Counted from the first letter of the stretch, positions 43,525 through 53,685 are shown. The stretch: DNA of 64,000 nt from Janibacter cremeus (GCF_029395675.1 NZ_CP115184.1:2728001-2792000), one strand, 5' to 3'. Numbers and translations: made by a program. The notes: generated by a model not told the origin, from the letters alone.

Positions 43525-44925
43525 CTACCGGGCCTGGTAGACGGTGACCGTCTCCTCGCCGGCGGCGTCGGAGCCGATCACCGCGAAGCGCTCCGACGCC
43601 CCGGTCGGGTCGAGGGCCGTGATGGCGCGCGCCTGGTCCCACGGGCCGTCGACCGACCACGCCCGCTCACCCGTCTCGGGGGCCAGCGCGGTCAGCCCGT
43701 CGTCGTCGGCCACGAGGAGGTGGTCGCCGTCGCACGAGATCGCGGCCTCGTCCGGCAGGGGGCGACGCCACAGCTCGCGGCCGTCCTCGAGGGCGCGCAC
43801 CGAGACGGCGTGCCCCGTCACGTCGTCGTACGGGTCGTCGGTCAGGGCCACGACCCCACCGCACACGGCTCCCAGCCCCACGTCGGAGGGGATGCTCCAC
43901 AGCGGGTCCTCGTCCACGTCACCGGCGGGCACCACCTGGGTGTTGCGGGACCCGTCGTACAGGAAGCGGTGGTCGGTGGCGCTGCCGTCGTCGACGAACC
44001 GGCGGGCGGACTCGGTGATGCCGGTCAGCGCGTCGGCGTTGTCCGAGGACATCACGACGAGGTCGCCGGTCTCGGCGGAGAGGGCGAAGGGCTCGCCGGC
44101 CTCGGTGGTCACGTGGGTGAGGACGAGCTCGTCGCCGAGCAGGTGGGTCTCGCTGAGGATCCCGTCGCCGATGCTGGCCGGTGACTGGTTGTGCCACACG
44201 ATCGAGCCGTCGGCACCGATCCTCGCCGCGTGCACCGACGCCGTCCGGGTGGCGGCCTCGTCCTCCTGGACGAGCACGCTGACGTAGACCTCGTCCCCGC
44301 GGCGCTCGGCGCTCATCCCGACGATCGTCGAGTCCTGCGGGGTCGGCGCGCCGGCGTAGGGCGCGACCTCGGCGAAGGGGGCGCGCGCCACCTGCCCGCC
44401 GTTGTCCGCCGAGATGGTGCGGAAGGCGTACTGGTCGGGGCCGCTGGTCCCGGTCTCCACGCAGACGAGCGCGTCGGCGCTCCCGCCGACGCAGATCTCG
44501 CCGGCGTCGACCTGCCCCGCGGGGACGGACTCGGAGGTCGACCACGCCACCTCACCGGTCGTCAGGTCGACGGCGGAGCGGAAGTCGTGCCGGCCCTCGC
44601 GGGAGCCGCTGACGGTGCCCTCGGCCACGACGGTGTCGGCGTCGATCGGTCGCCAGGTGACGACGCACGTCGCTTCGCTGCACTCCTCCCGCGGGTCCGT
44701 CGCGGCGACGGGCAGGGTGAAGAGCTGCGTGGGTGCCCTACCCATCGTCGCCAGGAGGTCGTGCGTCACGGGCCGTCCGGTCTCGCGGAACGCCGTCACA
44801 CGGTCGGACGCCTGTTCCGGCGGCTCGCCCTCGGGGGCGGGGTCGTCACCGACGAGGCTGCACCCGGCGAGCACACCGACGGCCAGCGCGGCACCGACCG
44901 CGCGGATCCGCCGGGTGTGGGTCAT
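43525..44925 (-). CDS. Secreted lipoprotein with PQQ-like beta-propeller
   Basis: 466 aa. The signal peptide ends with the lipobox LAGC (cysteine about residue 22), so it is a membrane-anchored lipoprotein. The mature part is made of repeated WD-like/PQQ-like blades, with repeated DLTTGEVAWS, SAETGDLVVMS and ALAPETGERAWSVDG strands. Function unknown; such proteins are common in this group and may be sensor or scaffold components. It is located upstream of the arsC gene on the same strand, 20 bases apart, but transcription linkage is uncertain. Confidence 0.75.
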   Translation of the reverse strand: MTHTRRIRAVGAALAVGVLAGCSLVGDDPAPEGEPPEQASDRVTAFRETGRPVTHDLLATMGRAPTQLFTLPVAATDPREECSEATCVVTWRPIDADTVVAEGTVSGSREGRHDFRSAVDLTTGEVAWSTSESVPAGQVDAGEICVGGSADALVCVETGTSGPDQYAFRTISADNGGQVARAPFAEVAPYAGAPTPQDSTIVGMSAERRGDEVYVSVLVQEDEAATRTASVHAARIGADGSIVWHNQSPASIGDGILSETHLLGDELVLTHVTTEAGEPFALSAETGDLVVMSSDNADALTGITESARRFVDDGSATDHRFLYDGSRNTQVVPAGDVDEDPLWSIPSDVGLGAVCGGVVALTDDPYDDVTGHAVSVRALEDGRELWRRPLPDEAAISCDGDHLLVADDDGLTALAPETGERAWSVDGPWDQARAITALDPTGASERFAVIGSDAAGEETVTVYQAR

Positions 44926-44955
44926 GCGGGTGAGCCCCCTTCTCGTGGTCTCCGG

Positions 44956-45870
44956 TCAGGCGTCGACGTAGTCGACGACGACGGCCGCGTGGTCGCTGAC
45001 GCGCTCGGCCGCGCTGGCCGGTCGGTCGGTCCCGGCGGCCACGGCCCGCTTGGCCAGCGCGGGGGTCGCGAGGTGGTAGTCGATCCGCCAGCCGGTGTCC
45101 CGGTCGAAGGCGCCGCCCATCCACGACCACCACGACATCGGTCCGTCCGCGTCCGGGTGCACGTGGCGCACGACGTCGATGAGGGTGCGCGGTGAGACGA
45201 TCGAGGAGAACCACTCGCGCTCCTCCGGCAGGAATCCCTCCGACCTGGCGCTCCCGCGCCAGTTGGTCAGGTCCTGGCGGGTGTGAGCGACGTTGAGGTC
45301 ACCGAGGAGCAGGAAGTCCCGGCCCGCGGCCCGCGCCGCCTTGCGGGAGCGGTCGAGCTGCCGGGCGAAGGAGGCGAGGAAGCCCATCTTGCGCTCGTAC
45401 TTCGCCCCGCCGTCCGGCGCCTCGCGCCCACCCGACTTCTGCAGATGGGCCGGTAGACCCCCCTTCGGCAGGTAGAGGGAGGCGACGGTGACCGAGCGGT
45501 CGGACAGGTCCACCTCGACGTACCTCCCCTCGGAGGCGAAGGGGGCCAGTCCCCGCGCCATCGTCCCGGGCGGGGAGGGCTCCCGGTGGGTGTGCTCCTC
45601 ACCGGGGGCGCGCATGAGCACCTCACCGTCCCAGGTGCGCACGGCCGCCGGGCGCTCGCGGGTGAGCACGGCGACGCCGTTGCGGCCGGCGATGTGGCCG
45701 GGCTCGTAGGTCAGGTGGTACTCGCCGAAGACACCCTGCGGCAGCTTGTCCGGGGAGCAGCGGACCTCCTGGAGCGCGACGACGTCCGGGTCGCGCTCGG
45801 CGAGCCACTGCTCGAAGCCACGGCGCTGCGCCGCCCGGATACCGTTGACGTTGAAGGTGGCGACGCGCAT
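44956..45870 (-). CDS. xthA: Exodeoxyribonuclease III
   Basis: 304 aa from ATG 45870. Exonuclease/endonuclease/phosphatase fold with FNVNGIRAA (metal-binding Asn), the catalytic LQEVRC (Glu), LYLPKGG, LLLGDLNVAHTRQDL (Asp/Asn) and the C-terminal WWSWMGGAFDRDTGWRIDYHL, SDHAAVVVD (catalytic Asp-His). It is an AP endonuclease/3'-5' exonuclease of base-excision repair. It is probably co-transcribed with the small GNAT gene, whose stop lies ten bases before its start. Confidence 0.93.
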   Translation of the reverse strand: MRVATFNVNGIRAAQRRGFEQWLAERDPDVVALQEVRCSPDKLPQGVFGEYHLTYEPGHIAGRNGVAVLTRERPAAVRTWDGEVLMRAPGEEHTHREPSPPGTMARGLAPFASEGRYVEVDLSDRSVTVASLYLPKGGLPAHLQKSGGREAPDGGAKYERKMGFLASFARQLDRSRKAARAAGRDFLLLGDLNVAHTRQDLTNWRGSARSEGFLPEEREWFSSIVSPRTLIDVVRHVHPDADGPMSWWSWMGGAFDRDTGWRIDYHLATPALAKRAVAAGTDRPASAAERVSDHAAVVVDYVDA

Positions 45871-45880
45871 GCGGGCCGGG

Positions 45881-47715
<1,835 letters not shown>

Positions 47716-47735
47716 TCCACCACGCGCCCCACCGA

Positions 47736-47802
47736 TACGAACTACTGCAGGCAGCCCTTCGTATCGTCTGCAGTAGTTCGTACTGCGGCGGACGATACGA
47801 AG
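47736..47802. repeat. Interleaved inverted repeats (pseudoknot-like)
   Basis: TACGAACTACTGCAG (47736-47750) pairs with its complement at 47768-47782. CTTCGTATCGTC (47757-47768) lies in the loop of that stem and pairs perfectly with GACGATACGAAG at 47791-47802. The arms interleave, and GATACGAA at 47734-47741 can also pair with TTCGTATC. The region sits between the convergent gdhA and small Cys-rich genes. Confidence 0.8.
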
Positions 47803-47822
47803 TGCGGCTGACGCTCGGCTCG

Positions 47823-48101
47823 TCAGGTGATCGGCTCGTGGCAGTCGCACCCGCACCGCTCGTCGAGGTCGTCCTGGTCGTGCGTCACCTCGAAGCGCGA
47901 GCCGAGGCACAGCGAGACGAGCGAGACGCAGTAGGGGTTCTCGCAGATCTCGAACCGCCCCTGCTCGTGTCGACGAAGCAGCTCCACCACCGCGAGCATC
48001 GCCCCCGCCTCCAGGGCGCTGAGGTGCGGCGCGTGCAGTCGCGCTCGCAAGAGGGTCAACTCGGCGGTGTGGTCGGGTCGATCCGTGACGTCTCGGTACA
48101 T
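47823..48101 (-). CDS. Small Cys/His-rich hypothetical protein
   Basis: 92 aa from ATG 48101 (GTG 48110 is possible). The C-terminal third carries cysteines in ICENPYCVSLVSLCLGS and DERCGCDCHEPI, spaced for metal or iron-sulfur binding. The N-terminal part is helical (LLRARLHAPHLSALEAGAML). I do not recognise the family. The codon use and a GGTGGGCGG sequence just upstream support coding. It converges on gdhA across the interleaved repeat. Function unknown. Confidence 0.55.
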   Translation of the reverse strand: MYRDVTDRPDHTAELTLLRARLHAPHLSALEAGAMLAVVELLRRHEQGRFEICENPYCVSLVSLCLGSRFEVTHDQDDLDERCGCDCHEPIT

Positions 48102-48191
48102 ACCGCCCACCCTGAGCTCCGGCGAAGGGGGAGTCAGCTCCCCTCGACGGGTCGTAGCTCAACCGCAGCTTTGACGTCGAGTCCCGGAATA

Positions 48192-48276
48192 GTTGTGTGT
48201 TGAACCGGTAGCTCCAGGTGCCGGTTCACCGCACACGGCGTCCCCGGCAGCGGGGACCACCGGTTCAACACACAAC
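48192..48276. repeat. Large palindrome with two internal hairpins (cloverleaf-like)
   Basis: Outer arms GTTGTGTGTTGAACCGGT (48192-48209) and its complement (48259-48276) pair over 18 bases. Inside are GGTG-N6-CACC (48217-48230) and GTCCCC-N6-GGGGAC (48240-48257). The three stems could form a junction. No tRNA is present. It lies 168 bases before the DEAD-box gene. Confidence 0.75.
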
Positions 48277-48443
48277 CGTGGTGAGTCACGGCCTCCGTCA
48301 CCTGTAGACTGGACACAGCAGCCGCCCAGTTCTGCAGCGTGCTGCTCTTCTTCTTGCAACGATGCCAACGCGCCGCGACCGCCCTGTGCGGGTCCGCGCC
48401 GGGCAGAACCGAAGCATCATGACTCCCTCAGGAGCACCCCTTC
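48277..48443 (+). promoter_or_regulatory. Promoter and leader of the DEAD-box gene; rest of the 342-base gap
   Basis: An extended -10 TG-TAGACT (48303-48310) suggests a start near 48317 and a leader of about 127 bases before GTG 48444. AGGAG lies near the start codon. The leader contains a pyrimidine-rich CTGCTCTTCTTCTTGC segment. No coding sequence is seen between 48102 and 48443. Confidence 0.4.
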
Positions 48444-49907
48444 GTGACCACCACGTTCGCCGACCTCGGCGTGCCCACCGCCCTCACCTCGATCCTCGAG
48501 AAGGACGGCATCACCACCCCCACCCCCATCCAGGCCGCGACGCTGCCGGACTCCCTCGCCGGCCGTGACGTCCTCGGCCGCGGGCGCACCGGCTCGGGCA
48601 AGACCCTCGCCTTCGTGCTGCCGATGCTCACCCGCCTCGCGGCCAGCGACAAGCGCCGCCAGAGCCGGCGTCCCCGCGCCCTCATCCTCGCGCCGACCCG
48701 TGAGCTGGCGACGCAGATCGACGAGGCCCTCGCCCCCTTCGCCGCCGTCCTCGGCATGCGCAGCCGCACCGTCTTCGGTGGCGTCGGCCAGAACCCCCAG
48801 GTCAACGCCATCGCCAAGGGCGTCGACGTCGTCGTGGCCTGCCCCGGCCGCCTCGAGGACCTGATGAACCAGGGCCACGTGAACCTCGACTCCATCGAGA
48901 TCACGATCCTCGACGAGGCCGACCACATGGCCGACCTCGGCTTCCTCCCCGGCGTGAAGCGCATCCTCGACAAGACCCCGCGCGGCAGCCAGCGGATGCT
49001 CTTCTCCGCCACGCTCGACGGCGCGATCAACCAGATCGTCAAGCGCTACCTGGACCAGCCGGTCACCCACGAGGCCGACTCTGCGCAGTCCCCGGTCGCG
49101 AAGATGACCCACCACGTGCTGCACATCCAGTCCAACCAGCACCTGCCGGTCCTCACCGACCTCGTCGCGGCCCCCGGTCGCAAGGTCGTCTTCACCCGCA
49201 CCAAGCACCGCGCCAAGCGGATGGCCCGCCAGCTCAACGCCGCCGGGGTCCCCGCGGTCGAGCTGCACGGCAACCTCAGCCAGGGTGCGCGCACCCGCTC
49301 GATGGACGCCTTCCACTCCGGTGCGGCCCAGACGCTCGTCGCCACGGACATCGCCGCCCGCGGCATCCACGTCGACGACGTCGCCCTCGTCATCCACGCC
49401 GACCCGCCGGTCGAGCACAAGGCCTACCTCCACCGCTCGGGCCGGACCGCCCGCGCCGGTGCCGAGGGCACGGTCGTCACGCTCATGACCGACGAGCAGG
49501 TCCGCGACGTGCGTGACCTCACCCGCAAGGCCGGCATCAAGCCGACGACGACCAAGGTCACCTCCGGCGACGCGCTCCTCGCTGAGCTCGCCCCCGGTGA
49601 GCGGGCCTACCCCGGCGGCTTCGTCGCCGCGACCCCGCAGCAGCAGACCGGGGCGAAGGGGGGTTCCCGCGGCGGTGGTCGTGGCGGCTCCGGCCGTGGT
49701 GGCCAGGGCGGTCGCAACGGCGGCGGCGCCGGTGGTCGCGGTGAGCGCGGCGGCGCCGGTCGCAACCGCAACGGCCAGGGCTCCGGTCGCGGCGGCCAGT
49801 CGCGCGGTGCCGGTCAGGGCCGCAGCGGCGGCTCGCGCCAGGGCGGCAACTCCCGCGGTGGCAGCGTCGTCGCCTTCTCCTCCAGCAGCTCGGGTCGCAG
49901 CCGCTGA
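48444..49907 (+). CDS. DEAD-box RNA helicase with RGG-rich tail
   Basis: 487 aa from GTG 48444. All core motifs are present: Q motif FADLGVPTALTSILEKDGIT, motif I GRTGSGKT, Ia PTRELA, Ib TPGRL-like CPGRL, II DEAD (DEADHM), III SAT, IV-VI including TDIAARGIHVDDVALVIH and HRSGRTARAG. Motif I is preceded by LGRGRTGSGKT rather than the common AQTGSGKT. The last 90 residues are rich in Gly, Arg and Ser (RGG-like), an RNA-binding tail. It probably unwinds structured mRNAs or ribosomal RNA, often in cold shock. A long leader and a large palindrome lie upstream. Confidence 0.93.
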   Translation: MTTTFADLGVPTALTSILEKDGITTPTPIQAATLPDSLAGRDVLGRGRTGSGKTLAFVLPMLTRLAASDKRRQSRRPRALILAPTRELATQIDEALAPFAAVLGMRSRTVFGGVGQNPQVNAIAKGVDVVVACPGRLEDLMNQGHVNLDSIEITILDEADHMADLGFLPGVKRILDKTPRGSQRMLFSATLDGAINQIVKRYLDQPVTHEADSAQSPVAKMTHHVLHIQSNQHLPVLTDLVAAPGRKVVFTRTKHRAKRMARQLNAAGVPAVELHGNLSQGARTRSMDAFHSGAAQTLVATDIAARGIHVDDVALVIHADPPVEHKAYLHRSGRTARAGAEGTVVTLMTDEQVRDVRDLTRKAGIKPTTTKVTSGDALLAELAPGERAYPGGFVAATPQQQTGAKGGSRGGGRGGSGRGGQGGRNGGGAGGRGERGGAGRNRNGQGSGRGGQSRGAGQGRSGGSRQGGNSRGGSVVAFSSSSSGRSR

Positions 49908-49944
49908 GCGGACGCCTGAGCGCGGGGACGGTGTTCCCGAAGCG

Positions 49945-50013
49945 ACGAAAGATGGGTCGGTCCGACTCAGGGGCTGAGCTTGCGAAGCCCCAAGGACCGG
50001 CCCATCCTTTCGT
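49945..50013. terminator. Large bidirectional hairpin
   Basis: ACGAAAGATGGGTCGGTCC (49945-49963) pairs with 49994-50013 with one bulge and one G-U. An inner GGGGCT / AGCCCC stem (49970-49975, 49986-49991) continues it. It separates the convergent helicase and thioesterase genes and ends in CTTTCGTT-type sequence. Confidence 0.75.
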
Positions 50014-50035
50014 TCGGTGAGGTTGGCTCTGCCCC

Positions 50036-50818
50036 TCAGCCGAACACGGACACCGTCTGCCGGCTGATCGCCACGAGCCGACCGTCCGGGTGCCAGATGC
50101 GGGCGTCGGTGTGGGCGTACCCGTCCGCGGCATGGTCGGTGTGCACGGCATAGGCCCAGTGGGTGTCCGGCTCGGCGGTCACGTCGTCGAGGAGCTCGAG
50201 GGTCCAGGTGAGGCTGCTGCCGGGCGCGGGCTTCGCCAGCATCTGGATCACCGCGGGCGGCCAGGAGTCGGCGAGGCTGACGAAGTGCCGCTCGTCGAAG
50301 GTCGGCGGCGCCTCGCGGAAGCGCATCCACCCCGTCATGTGCGACGTCTCCGCGCCCGAGTAGGGGACGTTCCCGTCGGCCAGGCGCATCTCGACGTGCT
50401 GGAAGAAGTCCGGCGTCATCCCGGGGATGTAGGGCAGCGGGTCGATCGTCATGGGCTCGGGCAGCTGCGGCATCGCCATCGCCGAGCGCACCGTCAGCGC
50501 CGACTCTCGGGGCGCGCCGAAGGCGGCCAGCGCCGCAGCCACGACCGTGTCCGCCTGGCGCAGCGTCACCAGGCCCTGCGTCGCGCTCTTGCCCGAGCGC
50601 AGGATCTGCACGTCGACCTCGGCCGGGCCGGGCGTGACCGGCGCGACGAAGTTGACCGTGAGGCTGCGCAGCGGCACGTCCGCGGGCAGCTGGGCCCGCA
50701 GCGCGGAGTGCATCAGCCCCCCGACGAGCCCGCCGTAGGTGGCGCGGCCCTGGCCCCAGCCCTCCTCGACGTGGGCGGTGCCGGTGGCGGCCTGGTCGAG
50801 CATCTCCTGCAGATTCAT
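50036..50818 (-). CDS. Acyl-CoA thioesterase-like double hotdog protein
   Basis: 260 aa with two tandem hotdog domains (about residues 1-115 and 130-260). The first shows GGLVGGLMHSALRAQLP and VNFVAPVTPGPAEVDV; the second has THWAYAVHTDHAADGYAHTDARIWHPDG. This is the layout of TesB-like and actinobacterial thioesterase family proteins that hydrolyse acyl-CoA. The TAGGGT hexamer six bases before ATG 50818 indicates a leaderless transcript. It is downstream of an NAD(P)-oxidoreductase on the opposite end of the gap. Substrate chain length unknown. Confidence 0.85.
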   Translation of the reverse strand: MNLQEMLDQAATGTAHVEEGWGQGRATYGGLVGGLMHSALRAQLPADVPLRSLTVNFVAPVTPGPAEVDVQILRSGKSATQGLVTLRQADTVVAAALAAFGAPRESALTVRSAMAMPQLPEPMTIDPLPYIPGMTPDFFQHVEMRLADGNVPYSGAETSHMTGWMRFREAPPTFDERHFVSLADSWPPAVIQMLAKPAPGSSLTWTLELLDDVTAEPDTHWAYAVHTDHAADGYAHTDARIWHPDGRLVAISRQTVSVFG

Positions 50819-50824
50819 GGGCTC

Positions 50825-50830
50825 ACCCTA
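50825..50830 (-). promoter_or_regulatory. -10 element TAGGGT, leaderless type
   Basis: TAGGGT (minus strand) lies six bases before ATG 50818. Confidence 0.5.
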
Positions 50831-50838
50831 AGCAGGCC

Positions 50839-51678
50839 TCAGGAGTCGAGCTGCACCTGTGCCCGGTAGCCCTCACGGAAGGTCGGGTACCGCAGCCGGA
50901 AACCGCTCTCCCGCAACCGTGCGTTGCTCATCCGACGACCGCTCGGCTCAGTGCTCCCGGTCGGTGCCGGGCGCGGCAGACCGAGCTCGTCGGCGACGAA
51001 GTCCCGCACGGCTCCGGCGGGTGCCGGCTCGTCGTCGGTGCCGATGTAGAGCGGCTGCAGCGGGTCGACCCGGGTGAGCAGGTGCACGGCGGCAGCGGCC
51101 GCGTCGTCGCGGTGCATCCGGTTCGTCCACTTCCCCGGGTCGGGGTTCTCGCCGCGCCGGACCCGGGTGACCAGGCGGTTGCCCGGCGCCCCGTACAGAC
51201 CGCTGAGGCGCAGCACCGCCCCCTTCGTCCGCTCGTGGAAGAGCCGCTCGGCCTCGAGCAGCACCTCCGCCCGCCCGGTGGACGGCGCGGGTGCGGTGTC
51301 CTCGTCGATGTCCCCCTCGAGGTCGCCGTAGACGCTCGTCGAGGAGATGAGCACCGCCCGCTGCGGGGTGCCGGCGCGCAGCACGGCATCGACCCCCCGG
51401 CGCATCGCCTCGACGTAGGTGTGGCGGTACCCGGTCTCGTCCCGCTGGTCGGGCGCGAGCGCGACGAGCAGCAGGTCCGCGGGCAGGTCCGGCAGATCGT
51501 CGGTGGCGAGGTCCGCGGAGACACCGGTGATCTGAGGTGGGAGTGCCTCGATGGTGCGGCGGACACCGGTGACGTGGTGGCCGGCGTCGGCGAGGGTGGT
51601 CCCGACGCGGATCCCGAGGTCACCGGCGCCGATGAGCACGACGCGAAGGGGGGATCCGTCAGCTCGGTAGGAGGTCAC
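50839..51678 (-). CDS. NAD(P)-dependent epimerase/oxidoreductase-like protein
   Basis: 279 aa using GTG 51678 as start. The Rossmann motif VVLIGAGDLGIRVG lies near residue 15, and SSTSVYGDLEG, SGLYGAPGN and YIGTDDEPA follow the extended SDR pattern (NAD-dependent epimerase type). An ATG at 51735 would add residues QEPKQLRVRAWDHRAV that come from a copy of the 21-base repeat, so I prefer the later start. The active Y-x3-K is not obvious, so it may be an atypical or binding-only SDR. The gene stops 20 bases before the thioesterase start, so the two lie in the same direction. Confidence 0.72.
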   Translation of the reverse strand: MTSYRADGSPLRVVLIGAGDLGIRVGTTLADAGHHVTGVRRTIEALPPQITGVSADLATDDLPDLPADLLLVALAPDQRDETGYRHTYVEAMRRGVDAVLRAGTPQRAVLISSTSVYGDLEGDIDEDTAPAPSTGRAEVLLEAERLFHERTKGAVLRLSGLYGAPGNRLVTRVRRGENPDPGKWTNRMHRDDAAAAAVHLLTRVDPLQPLYIGTDDEPAPAGAVRDFVADELGLPRPAPTGSTEPSGRRMSNARLRESGFRLRYPTFREGYRAQVQLDS

Positions 51679-51703
51679 CGCCCGATGGTCCCACGCCCTC
51701 ACC

Positions 51704-51756
51704 CGCAACTGCTTGGGCTCCTGCAAGCCAGGCACCGCAACTGCTTGGGCTCCTGC
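51704..51756. repeat. Two copies of the 21-base quasi-palindrome (32-base period)
   Basis: GCAACTGCTTGGGCTCCTGC occurs with one preceding C at 51704-51724 and 51736-51756, separated by 11 bases. The pair is in the divergent gap between the oxidoreductase (minus) and the mycothiol-enzyme gene (plus). Confidence 0.85.
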
Positions 51757-51772
51757 GAAAACCTCGGCGCTC

Positions 51773-51778
51773 TAGGGT
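51773..51778 (+). promoter_or_regulatory. -10 element TAGGGT, leaderless type
   Basis: TAGGGT lies six bases before ATG 51785, just after the 21-base repeats. Confidence 0.5.
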
Positions 51779-51784
51779 GTCGCC

Positions 51785-52594
51785 ATGACCAATGCTGACC
51801 CGCTGACCGTGTGGGACGAGGCTGCGCAGGATCTCCTGAGCCTCCTCCACGACCTGTCCGAGGAGGAGTGGGGCCGCCCGGCGCTCCCCGGCTGGACCGT
51901 GCGCGACGTCCTTGCCCACCTTACCCACCTGGAGTCCGAGGCGGCTGGCTTCGAGCAGCCGGCGGGCGGTCGGGTCGTGGTCGAGCCGGCCCGCAACCAG
52001 CCGATGCCGATCGAGGTCACCCGGGCCGGGGTCGCCGCCCGGCGTGATCGGTCGGCCGAGGAGCTGCTCACCGAGCTCGAGCGGGCGTGCGCCGTGCGTC
52101 GCGAGGCGCTGGCGAGCGCGGACCTGAGCGACCCGAAGGCCCCCGCGCTCGGCCTCGCCGGCGAGCTGGGCTGGGACATGCGGACCTGGCTGCGCAACCG
52201 GCCCATCGACCTGTGGGTCCACGAGCAGGACATCCGCCGCGCGACCGGCCGGCCGATGACCACGGCGACCACGGGGGCGGCGCACGTCGCGGGCGTGATG
52301 ACCGCTGCCTTCCCGGCTGCGCTGCGCAAGCTGCCCGCCGGCACCTCCGTCGTCGCCCACGTCAGCGGTCCGCAGGGCCGGGTCCTCACCGCTCGGGTCG
52401 GCGAGGACGGGCGAGCCGCCCCCTTCGACCCCGAGGACGGCGCCGAGGTGGAGGCGGTCGTACTGGAGATGAGCGACGAGACCTGGCTGCTGCTCACCGG
52501 CGGGCGGCTCGCGCCTGCGGACGCCGACGTCGCGGTGACCGGCGACGCGGACGTGGCCGCGCAGGTGCTGGGGCGGCTCAACGTCACCCCGTGA
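51785..52594 (+). CDS. Maleylpyruvate isomerase family mycothiol-dependent enzyme (DinB-like)
   Basis: 269 aa. The MDMPI-type N-terminal DinB four-helix fold shows WTVRDVLAHLTHLES and the metal-binding IDLWVHEQDIRRATG (His/Glu). The C-terminal domain (about 160-265) is the SCP2-like or MDMPI_C part with TAAFPAALRKLPAG and VVLEMSDETWLLLTGG. These proteins use mycothiol, the thiol cofactor of actinobacteria, for isomerisation or detoxification. Substrate unknown. A strong terminator follows. It starts from a leaderless-type promoter next to the quasi-palindrome pair. Confidence 0.87.
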   Translation: MTNADPLTVWDEAAQDLLSLLHDLSEEEWGRPALPGWTVRDVLAHLTHLESEAAGFEQPAGGRVVVEPARNQPMPIEVTRAGVAARRDRSAEELLTELERACAVRREALASADLSDPKAPALGLAGELGWDMRTWLRNRPIDLWVHEQDIRRATGRPMTTATTGAAHVAGVMTAAFPAALRKLPAGTSVVAHVSGPQGRVLTARVGEDGRAAPFDPEDGAEVEAVVLEMSDETWLLLTGGRLAPADADVAVTGDADVAAQVLGRLNVTP

Positions 52595-52600
52595 GCCGCA

Positions 52601-52644
52601 GTCGAAGACGAAGCGCGACCTCGAGGCCGCGCTTCGTCTTCGAC
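52601..52644. terminator. Strong hairpin terminator
   Basis: GTCGAAGACGAAGCGCG and its perfect complement make a 17-base-pair stem with a 10-base loop, right after the mycothiol-enzyme stop. Confidence 0.9.
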
Positions 52645-52662
52645 CCAGGCCTCCGGCCCGCG

Positions 52663-52668
52663 TAGCGT
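52663..52668 (+). promoter_or_regulatory. -10 element TAGCGT, leaderless type
   Basis: TAGCGT six bases before ATG 52675, with TCGACC 17 bases upstream as a possible -35 (it overlaps the terminator). Confidence 0.5.
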
Positions 52669-52674
52669 GGCGGC

Positions 52675-53685
52675 ATGAAGCATCGATACCTCGGCAACAG
52701 CGGTCTGAAGATCTCCGAGATCGCCTACGGCAACTGGCTCACCCACGGGTCGCAGGTGGAGGCGGACGCGGCGAAGGCGTGCGTGCGCGCCGCGCTCGAC
52801 CACGGCATCTCGACCTTCGACACCGCCGACGTCTACGCCAACACCGCCGCGGAGAGCGTCCTCGGCGAGGCGCTCGTGGGGGAGCGGCGCGAGTCGCTGG
52901 AGATCCTCACGAAGGTCTACTGGCCGACCGGGCCCAAGGGGCACAACGACTCCGGCCTGTCCGCCAAGCACATCCGCGAGTCGATCGACGCCTCGCTGGT
53001 GCGGCTGCGCACGGAGTACGTCGACCTCTACCAGGCGCACCGCTTCGACACGGAGACGCCGCTGGAGGAGACGATGCAGGCCTTCGCCGACGTCGTGCGC
53101 TCCGGCAAGGCCCTGTACATCGGCGTCAGCGAGTGGACCGCCGAGCAGATCCGTGAGGGGCACGCGCTGGCCAAGGAGCTCGGCATCCGGCTGATCTCCA
53201 ACCAGCCGCAATACTCGATGATCCACCGGGTCATCGAGGGCGAGGTCGTCCCGACCTGCCAGGAGCTCGGCCTCTCCCAGGTCGTGTGGTCCCCGATCGC
53301 CCAGGGCATCCTCACCGGCAAGTACCAGCCCGGTCAGCCGCTGCCCGAAGGGAGCCGCGCCGCCCACGAGGAGGCCGGCCAGTCGATCGCCGGCCGGGTC
53401 AATGACGACGCCCTCCTGACCGCCGTGCAGGGTCTGCGGCCGATCGCCGAGGAGCTGGACCTGACGATGGCCCAGCTCGCCGTGGCATGGGTCCTGCAGA
53501 ACGACAACGTCTCGGCCGCCATCATCGGGGCCTCGCGCCCCGAGCAGGTCGAGGAGAACGTCGCTGCTTCTGGCGTGGTGCTCGAGCCGGAGGTCATGAC
53601 GAGGATCGACGACGTCCTCGGCGACCACGTCGCGAGCGACCCGGCGATCACGGCCAAGCAGGCGCCGCAGGAGCGCCCGAGCTGA
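52675..53685 (+). CDS. Aldo/keto reductase (Kv-beta/YghZ-like)
   Basis: 336 aa. The AKR TIM barrel shows the catalytic tetrad in FDTADVYA (Asp, Tyr), ILTKVYW (Lys) and QAHRFD (His), followed by SNQPQYSMIHR and the NADPH-binding IIGASRPEQVEENVAA. The pattern MKHRYLGNSGLKISEIAYGNW and length correspond to the potassium-channel-beta/YghZ-type branch, which reduce aldehydes and ketones with NADPH. It is preceded by a terminator and a leaderless-type promoter. Substrate not assigned. Confidence 0.92.
   Translation: MKHRYLGNSGLKISEIAYGNWLTHGSQVEADAAKACVRAALDHGISTFDTADVYANTAAESVLGEALVGERRESLEILTKVYWPTGPKGHNDSGLSAKHIRESIDASLVRLRTEYVDLYQAHRFDTETPLEETMQAFADVVRSGKALYIGVSEWTAEQIREGHALAKELGIRLISNQPQYSMIHRVIEGEVVPTCQELGLSQVVWSPIAQGILTGKYQPGQPLPEGSRAAHEEAGQSIAGRVNDDALLTAVQGLRPIAEELDLTMAQLAVAWVLQNDNVSAAIIGASRPEQVEENVAASGVVLEPEVMTRIDDVLGDHVASDPAITAKQAPQERPS

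Noticed and set aside
48150-48190. tRNA-like stretch with GTAGCTCAACC and GTCGAGTCCCGG
   Set aside because: Too short, no acceptor or anticodon stem of tRNA length, so not a tRNA gene.
51679-51735. ATG 51735 as the start of the epimerase-like gene
   Set aside because: The extra N-terminus would be encoded by the 21-base repeat and has no family match.
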